DNA from: Marilutibacter spongiae
GTDB taxonomy: Bacteria; Pseudomonadota; Gammaproteobacteria; Xanthomonadales; Xanthomonadaceae
DNA: 64,000 nucleotides
Direction of reading: 5' to 3'
Assembly: GCF_014145325.1 (NCBI RefSeq)
Contig: NZ_JACHTF010000001.1
Location: 248,001 to 312,000 of the forward strand
Made by a program: the position numbers and the translations under genes. The first letter of the stretch is position 1, and every line of letters starts with the position of its first letter. Under the pieces are notes generated by a model. It made no database searches and had not been told where the DNA came from. It saw nothing but the letters and a program-made list of their open reading frames with translations. Shown piece by piece: positions 27,552 to 35,982 of the stretch.

Positions 27552-30500
27552 ATGGAGTCTAGCGATCGAAATGCAAACGCGGCGTCACGGAAGGGGCGCC
27601 GCGACGACGCGCAGGGCAAGGCCTTGCAGGCCGCCCGTCGCGCGATCGACGGCGGCCTGAGCCGCGATCGCGGTCGGCTCCACGGCTTGTGGTCGCGCTG
27701 GAAGGGGCGACCTGCCGACGCGGCCGCTCAGGAAGCGTTCACCCGTGCGCTGGCGGAGTCGGTGGCCAGGCGCGAAGCGCGCGCGGCCGCGTTGCCGCAT
27801 GCGCCCGCCGACCCCTCGCTGCCGATCGGGCGCGAGGCCGACCGCATCGTCGAGCTCATCCGCCGGCATCCGGTCGTGGTGGTCGCCGGCGAGACCGGAT
27901 CGGGCAAGACCACCCAGTTGCCGAAGCTCTGCCTGGCGGCCGGGCGCGGCGCGGCGGGCATGATCGGCTGCACGCAACCGCGCCGGATCGCCGCGCGCGC
28001 GGTCGCGCGCCGCGTCGCCGAGGAACTGCAGGTGCCGCTGGGCGGTGCGGTCGGCTACCAGGTGCGCTTCAACGAGAACGTCGGCGAGCAGACCGCCATC
28101 AAGTTCATGACCGACGGCATCCTGCTGGCGGAAATCCAGTCCGACCGCTGGCTGTCGCGCTACGACACGATCCTGATCGACGAAGCGCACGAGCGCAGCC
28201 TCAACATCGACTTCCTGCTCGGTTACCTGAAACAGCTGCTGGCCCGGCGACCGGACCTGAAGGTGATCGTGACCTCGGCGACCATCGACACCTCGCGCTT
28301 CGCCGCGCACTTCGACGACGCGCCGGTGGTCGACGTCGAGGGCCGCAGCTATCCGGTGGAAGTGCGCTACCGCCCGCTTGAGGGCGAGGGCGACGACGAA
28401 GACGGCCGGCGCGGCGAACGCACCGTCACCGATGCGATCGTCGGCGCCTGCGACGAGATCACCCGCGAGGACCCGCGCGGCGACGTGCTGGTGTTCCTGC
28501 CGGGCGAGCGTGAGATCCGCGACGCGCACCAGGCACTGGAGCGGCGCAAGTACCGCCACACCGAGGTCCTGCCGTTGTACGCGCGCCTCTCCGTCCGCGA
28601 CCAGGACCGGGTGTTCAATCCCGGTACGCAGCGGCGCATCGTGCTGGCGACCAACGTCGCCGAAACCTCCCTCACGGTGCCGCGGATCCGCTACGTGGTC
28701 GATCCGGGCCTGGCCCGCGTCAAGCGCTACAGCCAGCGCGGCAAGCTCGATCGCCTGCACATCGAGCCGGTGAGCCAGGCCAGCGCCAACCAGCGCAAGG
28801 GACGCTGCGGGCGCATCGCCGAGGGTACCTGCTACCGCCTCTACTCGGAGGCGGACTTCGAGTCGCGGCCGCTCTACACCGACCCGGAGATCCTGCGCGC
28901 GGCGCTCGCCGGCGTGATCCTGCGCATGCTGGCGCTGGGCCTGGGCGACATCGAGGCCTTTCCCTTCCTCGAGCCACCCGAGCCGCGTGCCATCGCCGAC
29001 GGCTGGCAGCAACTCGCCGAACTGGGCGCGGTCGATGACCGGCGCCGCCTGACGGTGACCGGAAAGCTGATGGCCCGGTTGCCGGTGGACGTGAAACTGG
29101 CGCGCATGCTGATCGCCTCCAACGCGCACGGCTGCCTGCGCGAGATGCTGGCGATCGCCGCGTTCCTGGGCATCCAGGACCCCCGCGAACGGCCCGCCGA
29201 CCAGCGCGGCGCGGCAGATGCCGCGCATGCGCGATTCGCCGATGCGAAGTCCGAGTTCGTCGGCATCCTCAAGCTCTGGGACGCCTACCAGGCGGCCCAC
29301 GAAGAGATGACGCAGTCGCGCCTGCGCAAGTGGTGCGAGACCCACTTCCTTGGCTTCCTGCGCATGCGCGAGTGGCGCGAGCTGCATCGCCAGCTCAAGC
29401 TCATGGCGGCCGACCTGGGCTGGCAGGTGCCGGCCCGACGCGAGGACTTCGATACCGGCGCCTACGCCACCCTGCACCGCGCGGTGCTGGCCGGACTGCC
29501 CACCCAGGTCGCGCACCGCAACGACAAGGGACTTTTCGAAGGGCCGCGCGGACGTCGCTTCCAGTTGTTCCCGGGCTCGACGCTGGCCAGGAAGCCGCCG
29601 CCCTGGGTGCTCTCGGCCACCCTGCTCGACACCGAGCGCGTCTGGGCGCTCACCAACGCGGCGATCGAGCCCGACTGGGTGATCGCCGAGTTGCCGCACC
29701 TGCTGGCCAGGCGCCAGCACGACCCGCGCTGGTCGCGCTCGCAGGGACGCGTGGTCGGCAGCGAGCAGGTCAGCCTGTTCGGGCTGGTGCTCGCGCCCAG
29801 GAAGCCCGTCCATTACGGCGCGCTGTTCCCGGAGGAGAGTCGCGCGATCTTCGCCCGCGACGCGCTGGTCACCGGCGAGATCAACACCCGCAGTCCGTTC
29901 CTGGCACGCAACCTCGCCACCCTGGCCAAGGCGCGCGAGGAAGAGGCCAAGCAGCGGCGCGCCGGCATCGTCGTCGACGAGGACTGGATGGCGCGGTGGT
30001 ACCTGGACCGGCTCCCGCCCGACGTGCACAACGCGCAGGCGCTCGATGCCTGGTACCGCAAGCTGCCGGCCGCCGGCAAGGCGGGGCTGGAGTGGTCGCT
30101 GGACGAGTTGATGATCGGCGACGAGACCGACGCCGACCGGTTCCCGCCATGGATCGCGCTGGGCGACGTCCGCCTGGCGGTGAAGTATCGCTTCGAGCCC
30201 GGCGCGCCCGACGACGGCATGACCCTGGCGGTGCCGCTGCACCTGCTCAATGCGCTGGACCCGGTACGCCTGTCCTGGCTGGCGCCGGGGTTCGCCGTCG
30301 ACAAGGCCGCCGCGCTCATCAAGTCCCTGCCCAAGGCACAACGGCGCAACTTCGTGCCGGCCCCGGATTTCGCCCGCGCCTTCCACGAAGCCCATCCGGG
30401 TCCCGATGGCGGCGACGGGTTCGAAGGCAGCCTGGCGCGTTTCCTGAAGAAGCTCACCGGGGCCGAGGTCGCCGCGCTGGATTTCGACGGGGCGGCACTC

Positions 30501-31523
30501 GAGCCGCACCTGCGGATGAACCTGCGCCTGCTCGATCGCGACGGGCGGCGCGTGCTGGCCGAATCGCGCGATCTCGATGCGCTGCGCCGCGAGTTCGGCG
30601 AGCGCGCTGCGCGTGCGTTCGCCGAACGGGCGGCCGATGGCCTGGCCCGCCAAGGCATGACCGCGTTCCCCGACACGCCCATCCCGGTGTCCGTGCCCGG
30701 GGCCGGCGGCGTGCCGGCGTGGCCGGCGCTGCACGACGAGGGCGACAGCGTCTCGTTGCGCGTGCACGCCGAGCGCGACGTGGCCGAGGCGGCGCATCCG
30801 GCGGGCGTGCGCCGACTGCTCGCGCTGGCCAGCGCCGACCGCATGAAGCAGGCACGCAAGCAGTTGCCGGTATCGTCGCGGACGGGGTTGCTGTACGCGG
30901 CCATCGAAGCCGCCGAGCCCCGCGCGACCGGTATCCGCGACGGCGACCGCCTGCGCAACGACCTGGTCGATGGCGCGTTCGCCGCGCTGGCGCGCGAGGG
31001 GCTCGACGCGATCCGCGACGCCGCCGCCTTCGATGCGCGCGTCGCCGAAGTCGGGAAGGCCCTGTTCCCCGAGGCGGTCGAACGCCTGAAGCAGGCCGAG
31101 GCCATCCTTGCCGCGGTCGCCGAGGTGCGCGCCCGCCTGGAATCGCCGCTGATGGGCTGGGCCAGCGGCAACCTGGACGACATGCGTGCGCACCTGGCGG
31201 CCCTGGCGCCCCCCGGTTTCCTGCGCGACGTCCCCGCCGCGACCCTTCGCGAATATCCGCGCTACCTCAAGGCCCTGGCCCTGCGCGGCGAGCGCGCGCT
31301 GCGCGACCCGACCCGCGACCAGGCGCGCATGCTGGAACTCAAGCCCTTCGTGGATGCCCTGGACGCGGCGCGCGGGGCCGGCATGGCCCGGGACCCGGAG
31401 TGGCAGGCCTTCGGCCGCGACCTGGAGGAACTGCGCGTGTCGCTGTTCGCCCAGGAACTGGGCGCGCGCGGCGGCGTGTCGCCGAAGAAGCTCGCGCAGC
31501 GGTTGTCGCAGCTCCAGCGGTAG
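27552..31523 (+). CDS. hrpA: ATP-dependent RNA helicase HrpA (DEAH family)
   Basis: A very large (1323-residue) cytoplasmic helicase, close to the 1300 residues of Escherichia coli HrpA, which rescues stalled or collided ribosomes. Visible motifs are Walker A GETGSGKTTQLPKL, TQPRRIAARAVA, DEAHERSLN, TSATIDTSRF, TNVAETSLT and QRKGRCGR, followed by the HA2 and OB-fold domains and the long HrpA-specific C-terminal extension (about residues 600-1323). It is too long and has the wrong C-terminus for HrpB. The start has little Shine-Dalgarno character. Confidence 0.96.
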   Translation: MESSDRNANAASRKGRRDDAQGKALQAARRAIDGGLSRDRGRLHGLWSRWKGRPADAAAQEAFTRALAESVARREARAAALPHAPADPSLPIGREADRIVELIRRHPVVVVAGETGSGKTTQLPKLCLAAGRGAAGMIGCTQPRRIAARAVARRVAEELQVPLGGAVGYQVRFNENVGEQTAIKFMTDGILLAEIQSDRWLSRYDTILIDEAHERSLNIDFLLGYLKQLLARRPDLKVIVTSATIDTSRFAAHFDDAPVVDVEGRSYPVEVRYRPLEGEGDDEDGRRGERTVTDAIVGACDEITREDPRGDVLVFLPGEREIRDAHQALERRKYRHTEVLPLYARLSVRDQDRVFNPGTQRRIVLATNVAETSLTVPRIRYVVDPGLARVKRYSQRGKLDRLHIEPVSQASANQRKGRCGRIAEGTCYRLYSEADFESRPLYTDPEILRAALAGVILRMLALGLGDIEAFPFLEPPEPRAIADGWQQLAELGAVDDRRRLTVTGKLMARLPVDVKLARMLIASNAHGCLREMLAIAAFLGIQDPRERPADQRGAADAAHARFADAKSEFVGILKLWDAYQAAHEEMTQSRLRKWCETHFLGFLRMREWRELHRQLKLMAADLGWQVPARREDFDTGAYATLHRAVLAGLPTQVAHRNDKGLFEGPRGRRFQLFPGSTLARKPPPWVLSATLLDTERVWALTNAAIEPDWVIAELPHLLARRQHDPRWSRSQGRVVGSEQVSLFGLVLAPRKPVHYGALFPEESRAIFARDALVTGEINTRSPFLARNLATLAKAREEEAKQRRAGIVVDEDWMARWYLDRLPPDVHNAQALDAWYRKLPAAGKAGLEWSLDELMIGDETDADRFPPWIALGDVRLAVKYRFEPGAPDDGMTLAVPLHLLNALDPVRLSWLAPGFAVDKAAALIKSLPKAQRRNFVPAPDFARAFHEAHPGPDGGDGFEGSLARFLKKLTGAEVAALDFDGAALEPHLRMNLRLLDRDGRRVLAESRDLDALRREFGERAARAFAERAADGLARQGMTAFPDTPIPVSVPGAGGVPAWPALHDEGDSVSLRVHAERDVAEAAHPAGVRRLLALASADRMKQARKQLPVSSRTGLLYAAIEAAEPRATGIRDGDRLRNDLVDGAFAALAREGLDAIRDAAAFDARVAEVGKALFPEAVERLKQAEAILAAVAEVRARLESPLMGWASGNLDDMRAHLAALAPPGFLRDVPAATLREYPRYLKALALRGERALRDPTRDQARMLELKPFVDALDAARGAGMARDPEWQAFGRDLEELRVSLFAQELGARGGVSPKKLAQRLSQLQR

Positions 31524-31525
31524 AC

Positions 31526-31546
31526 GCCCGGGGGCAGGCCCCGGGC
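31526..31546. terminator. Hairpin between convergent hrpA and a secreted-protein gene
   Basis: Arms GCCCGGGG and CCCCGGGC with a GCAGG loop start right after the hrpA stop, seven bases from the end of the convergent gene. Flanking GACG/CGTC bases offer an alternative longer stem. It probably serves both transcripts. There is no T-run. Confidence 0.6.
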
Positions 31547-31553
31547 GCGGGCG

Positions 31554-32087
31554 TCATTCGATCCGCTTGACCTTGGCGTTCTTGTTGTAGCCCTCCACGG
31601 TCATGTACCAGGTGTTGCCGACCAGGCTGGGCTTGATGGTGACGTTGGGGTTGGGATTGCGCGCGCCGACCAGCGTCGCGTCGTCGACCTGCTCCCAGAC
31701 CTGGCCGTTGTCGAGCGTGTAGCGACGCCCCTTGCCGAAGCCGCGGAACTCGCTGGTCATCCGGCCCGTGACCGGCTCGGTGGAGCCGAAGCTCAGGAAG
31801 CCGCGGTTGTCGTCCTCGACCTTCTTCTTGGCCGCGGCGGCCGCGGCGGTGGCGGCCGCGGTGGTCTCGGCGGAGATCTTGCGGCCAAGCCAGCGGTTGA
31901 GCTCGGCGAGCTCGCCGGCATCGAGCTTGTCCAGGCCCGCGGCCTTGAATTCATCGGCGCTCATCTGCTGCTGGATGGGCGCCTGGGCGTCGGCTTGCTG
32001 CGCCCAGGCATTGGAGGCCGTCGCCACCGGCAGCAGCGCCAACGCGCCGGCCAGGGCAAGTGTGCGAAGGTGGAAAGCAGGCATCAT
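31554..32087 (-). CDS. Exported protein of unknown function
   Basis: A 177-residue precursor with a signal peptide ending near NAWAQQ. The mature part has a helical segment (DKLDAGELAELNRWLGRKI), an alanine run (residues about 85-97), and a C-terminal beta-rich part with FLSFGSTEPVTGRMTSEF, WEQVDDATLVGA and a terminal NKNAKVKRIE. This C-terminal pattern recurs in xanthomonad proteins of no known function. I chose the ATG at 32087 because GGAGG lies six bases before it. Convergent with hrpA, divergent from relA. Confidence 0.7.
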   Translation of the reverse strand: MMPAFHLRTLALAGALALLPVATASNAWAQQADAQAPIQQQMSADEFKAAGLDKLDAGELAELNRWLGRKISAETTAAATAAAAAAKKKVEDDNRGFLSFGSTEPVTGRMTSEFRGFGKGRRYTLDNGQVWEQVDDATLVGARNPNPNVTIKPSLVGNTWYMTVEGYNKNAKVKRIE

Positions 32088-32112
32088 GGTGTTCCTCCAG
32101 GCAGTTGGCGCT

Positions 32113-32118
32113 AGTGTA
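32113..32118 (-). promoter_or_regulatory. Possible -10 element of the exported-protein gene
   Basis: On the minus strand this reads TACACT, 25 bases before the start codon at 32087. Confidence 0.35.
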
Positions 32119-32167
32119 GACGCCACCGGTCGGGACGACACCTCTCCCGTTTTTCCCCCGCAGCCGC

Positions 32168-34306
32168 ATGACCGCCACCGAAGCCAAAGCCCTGCTTGCC
32201 GAGCCGGCCCTCGGCGTCGTGCCCGCCGACGCGCGGGACGCGCTCGCGCGTGCCTTCGACGCCCCGGGCGTCGAGGAGGGGGCCCGCGACGCACCGCCGG
32301 TGGTGGCCGACATGCTGGACTCGCTGGCCCGGCTCGGTGCCGACGGCGACACCGTGCTGGCGACCTTGCTACGGCAGTATCCGTCCCTCCCGGCGAAGCT
32401 GGGCAAGGATTTCCAGGACGCGCACCCGGCGGTGTTCGGCCTGCTCGAAGGCCAGCAGGCGGCGGCGCAGGTGCGCGAACTGCACGCGCAACAGGCCAAC
32501 CGCGCCGGCAGCGAGGGCCTCCGGCGCCTGTTGCTGGCCATCGTGCGCGACCTGCGCGTGGTGTCGATCCTGCTGGCCCGACAGCTTGCGCGCATGCGCC
32601 ATGCCGCGGCCCTGCCCGAGGCCGAGCGCCGCGCCCTGGCGCTGCTGACGCGCGACATCCACGCGCCGCTCGCCAACCGGCTCGGCATCTGGCAGCTGAA
32701 GTGGGAACTCGAGGACCTGGCCTTCCGCTACCTGGAGCCGGACACCTACAAGCAGATCGCCCGCCTGCTGGACGAGAAGCGCGGCGCCCGCGAGCGCTAC
32801 ATCGAGTCGGTCAAGCAGATCCTGCGCGAGGCGATGGCGGCGCAGGGCATCGAGGCCGACATCGCCGGACGCCCCAAGCACATCTTCAGCATCTGGAAGA
32901 AGATGCAGCGCAAGGACGCCCCGATCAGCGAGCTCTACGACCTGCGCGCGGTGCGCATCCTGGTCGGGGACGTCGCCGCCTGCTACGCCGCCCTGGGCAT
33001 CGTGCATGCCCAGTGGGCGCCGGTCCCCAGCGAATTCGACGACTACATCGCCCGGCCCAAGCGCAACGACTACCGGTCCCTGCATACCGCGGTGATCGGC
33101 CCCGAGGGCAAGACCCTTGAGGTCCAGATCCGCACCCAGGAAATGCACCGGGCGGCGGAGCTCGGCGTGGCCGCGCACTGGAAGTACAAGGAATCCGGCA
33201 GCCAGGCCGCCGATGCCGCCTTCGACCGCAAGATCGCCTGGATGCGTACGCTGCTGGAGGCACGCGACGACGAGTCGCTGCTGGCCGGCGCGCTCGACAG
33301 CGAACTGGTCGAGGACCGCGTCTACGTGCTGACGCCAAAGGGGGAGGTGGTCGACCTGCCGGTCGGCGCCACGCCCCTGGACTTCGCCTACCAGGTGCAT
33401 ACCGAGATCGGCCATCGCTGCCGGGGCGCCAAGGTGGACGGTCGCATCGTGCCGCTCGACCACACGCTCGCGACCGGCGACCGGGTGGAAATCATGACGG
33501 CGCGGACCGGCGAACCGCGGCGCGACTGGCTGATCGAGTCCAACGGGTTCCTCGCGAGCAGCCGTTCGCGGCAGAAGGTACGCACCTGGTTCCACAAGCT
33601 CGACCGCGCCCGCAACGAACAGGCCGGCAAGGACATGCTCGACCGCGAGTTGCGCCGGCTCGGCCTGCTGGGCGCGGACCTGGCGCCGGCGCGCGAGCGG
33701 TTCAGCGTGGCCCAGGACAGCGACCTCCACATCCAGGTGGCACTGGGCGACCTGGGCCCGCACCAGGTCGGTCGGGTCCTGCTCGAGCACGAGCGCGCCG
33801 AAGCGGCGCCGCGCCCGGCGCCGCCACCCGTTCCCGCCGCGCCGCGGCGCCCGCGCGAGCGCAGCAGCGAATTCACGGTCGAAGGCGTCGGCAACGTCCT
33901 CACCCAGATGGCGCGTTGCTGCCAGCCCCTGCCCGGCGAACCGATCGTGGGCTACCTCACCCGCGGGCGCGGCGTCAGCGTGCACCGGCCCGGCTGCGCG
34001 ACCTTCGCCCGCCTGGCGGCCTCGCATCCACAGCGCGTCCTGCCGGTGGAGTGGGGGCGTGCGGGGAGCATGCACGAGATCGACGTGGAGATGCGCGCGA
34101 TCGACCGCAAATGGCTGCTCAAGGACGTCACCAACCTGGTCGCGCAGGACAACGTGAACGTCTCCAGCATGCGCAGCGAGCACGAGCGCGACGGCGCGCA
34201 CGTGCGCCTGCACCTGCGTCTCAAGGTCGTCGATTTCGGCCAGCTGTCCACGGTGCTGGGGAAACTCGCGGCCCTGCCGGGCGTGGAGCACGCGCGGCGG
34301 GCGTGA
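32168..34306 (+). CDS. relA: GTP pyrophosphokinase RelA
   Basis: Ribosome-linked (p)ppGpp synthetase of the stringent response. The 712 residues comprise a degenerate N-terminal hydrolase domain, the synthetase domain (GRPKHIFSIWKKMQRK, then YDLRAVRI and NDYRSLHT), a TGS domain (VYVLTPKGEVVDLPVGATPLD), and C-terminal zinc-finger and ACT domains. The acidic EFDD motif at about residue 289 marks a synthesis-only RelA, unlike the basic RxKD motif of bifunctional SpoT; the HD hydrolase motif is also lost (LLTRDIHAPLANRLGIW). Confidence 0.95.
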   Translation: MTATEAKALLAEPALGVVPADARDALARAFDAPGVEEGARDAPPVVADMLDSLARLGADGDTVLATLLRQYPSLPAKLGKDFQDAHPAVFGLLEGQQAAAQVRELHAQQANRAGSEGLRRLLLAIVRDLRVVSILLARQLARMRHAAALPEAERRALALLTRDIHAPLANRLGIWQLKWELEDLAFRYLEPDTYKQIARLLDEKRGARERYIESVKQILREAMAAQGIEADIAGRPKHIFSIWKKMQRKDAPISELYDLRAVRILVGDVAACYAALGIVHAQWAPVPSEFDDYIARPKRNDYRSLHTAVIGPEGKTLEVQIRTQEMHRAAELGVAAHWKYKESGSQAADAAFDRKIAWMRTLLEARDDESLLAGALDSELVEDRVYVLTPKGEVVDLPVGATPLDFAYQVHTEIGHRCRGAKVDGRIVPLDHTLATGDRVEIMTARTGEPRRDWLIESNGFLASSRSRQKVRTWFHKLDRARNEQAGKDMLDRELRRLGLLGADLAPARERFSVAQDSDLHIQVALGDLGPHQVGRVLLEHERAEAAPRPAPPPVPAAPRRPRERSSEFTVEGVGNVLTQMARCCQPLPGEPIVGYLTRGRGVSVHRPGCATFARLAASHPQRVLPVEWGRAGSMHEIDVEMRAIDRKWLLKDVTNLVAQDNVNVSSMRSEHERDGAHVRLHLRLKVVDFGQLSTVLGKLAALPGVEHARRA

Positions 34307-34371
34307 CCGCCCGCCTTCGCTGAAGCGCCGCTCAGGCATGGCGCGGGCGCAGCGACTATGCTGGACGCCCA

Positions 34372-35982
34372 ATGGATCGTGACCCTCCAACTGCCGCCCG
34401 CGGGGGCGGGCCCCGTCGTGTCGAGCCGCGCATCGATGGCGGTCGCCTGGCGTCGATGCGCCTGTCGCGACCCGCGCCGGCGGATGCAGGTCACGCACGC
34501 CCGGCCTGGTGGTGGTGGGCCGTCGCCGCCCTGGGCGTGGCCATGCTGGTGCTCCTCGTCGTGCGCAAGCCACTGGCCGATCGGCTGTGGCCGGAAACGC
34601 GCGCGCAGCAGTTGCGGCTGGATGCGGCCCAGGCCCTGGTCGAAGGCCGCCTGACCGCGCCCGATGGCAGCGGCGCTCGCGAACTCTATGAGGCCGCCAG
34701 GGCGCTGGAGCCCGATCGCCTGGAAGCACGCGAGGGCCTGGCCCAGGTCGGCGAGGCGGCATTGCGCCAGGCCGAGGCCGCGGTCGATGGCGGACGCCCG
34801 GCCGAGGCCTGGCGCGCGCTCGAACTGGCCCGGCAGATGCACGTGCCGCGCGCGCGCCTGGACCAGGTCGAGGCGCGGCTGCGCCTGCTCGAGATGGATG
34901 CCGCGGATGTCGACCAGTGGCTGGTCGGCGCGGACTCGGCGCGGGTGGCGGGGCAACTCGTCGGCACCGCGGATGCCGCCCTTCCGTTGTACGAACGCGT
35001 GCTGGCGGTGCAGCCGGACCGGGTGGAAGCGCTGGAAGGCCGCGAGGACGCGTTGTCGGCCCTGGTCCGCCAGGCGTGGACGGCGATGGACGAGGGCGCA
35101 CTGGCACGCGCCGGCCGGCTCCTGCGACTGGCGCGCGGCTACGATGCGGGTCACGTCGAGTTGCCCGATGCGCTGGCCGAACTGGCGCGCAGGGGCGAGC
35201 AGTTGCAGCAGGATGCCGCGCGCGCCCTTGCCCAGCGCCGCCTGCCCCAGGCGCAGGCACTCTGGAGCGAGCTGCTGGCCGCGGACCCGGCCAACACCGC
35301 CGCCCGCCGCGGCCTGGACGAGGTCGCCGGCGCATGGGCCGCGCGCGCGCGCCGGGAGGCCGCCGACTTCAATTTCGAGGGGGCCGATGCGGCCCTGCGC
35401 GAGGCCCGCGCGGCCGCGGGCGTACTCGGCACGTCGAGCGTCGACCTGGACGAGGTCGAACGCGACGTCGCCGCCGCCCGCCGGGTCAGCCAGCGGGTGC
35501 AGGCACCCGGCGGCGACCGGCTTTCGCCGGCGCAGCGGGAGCGACGGCTGGTCGACTGGCTGGAGCGGGCCGAGGCCGCCCGGGCCCGCGGCGACCTGCT
35601 GACGCCTCCCGGCGACAGCGCCTACGACCGGTTGGCCGCCGCCCGCGCGCTGGCGCCCGACGATCCCCGCGTGCGCGAGGCCACCGCGCGCATGCTGCCC
35701 ACGGCGGTGGCCTGCTTCGACGACGCCCTTCGCGGCAACCAGTTGGTCGGGGCCGGGCGCTGCCTGGAGGCCAGTGCCGTGCTTGGGATGGACGGCGCGG
35801 CGCAGGCGGCGGCGCGAGAGCGACTGGCCCAGCGCTGGGTGGCGGTGGGCGACGAGCGCCTGGGCGCGGGCGAGCTGGCGCGCGCGGACGCGGCGATCGC
35901 GGCGGCCCGGGCACTCGATCCACAGGCCCCCGGGCTGGACGACCTGGTCCGCCGCTTCAGGGCCGCTTCGATCGAACCCTAG
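34372..35982 (+). CDS. Membrane-anchored protein with TPR-like helical repeats
   Basis: A 536-residue protein of unknown family. A polar Arg/Pro-rich N-terminus is followed by one membrane helix near residues 47-65 (WWWWAVAALGVAMLVLLVV); the rest is almost wholly alpha-helical and alanine/arginine-rich with repeated units such as ARELYEAARALEPDRLEAREGLAQ, LPLYERVLAVQPDRVEALEGRE and QALWSELLAADPANTAARRGLDE, which look like tetratricopeptide repeats exposed to the periplasm. Composition follows its neighbours. Its stop shares the CTAG tetramer with the convergent glycosyltransferase gene. A role in envelope complex assembly is only a guess. Confidence 0.65.
   Translation: MDRDPPTAARGGGPRRVEPRIDGGRLASMRLSRPAPADAGHARPAWWWWAVAALGVAMLVLLVVRKPLADRLWPETRAQQLRLDAAQALVEGRLTAPDGSGARELYEAARALEPDRLEAREGLAQVGEAALRQAEAAVDGGRPAEAWRALELARQMHVPRARLDQVEARLRLLEMDAADVDQWLVGADSARVAGQLVGTADAALPLYERVLAVQPDRVEALEGREDALSALVRQAWTAMDEGALARAGRLLRLARGYDAGHVELPDALAELARRGEQLQQDAARALAQRRLPQAQALWSELLAADPANTAARRGLDEVAGAWAARARREAADFNFEGADAALREARAAAGVLGTSSVDLDEVERDVAAARRVSQRVQAPGGDRLSPAQRERRLVDWLERAEAARARGDLLTPPGDSAYDRLAAARALAPDDPRVREATARMLPTAVACFDDALRGNQLVGAGRCLEASAVLGMDGAAQAAARERLAQRWVAVGDERLGAGELARADAAIAAARALDPQAPGLDDLVRRFRAASIEP

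Noticed and set aside
32168-34306. Bifunctional SpoT/Rel
   Set aside because: The HD hydrolase residues are missing and the synthetase has the EFDD motif of RelA.
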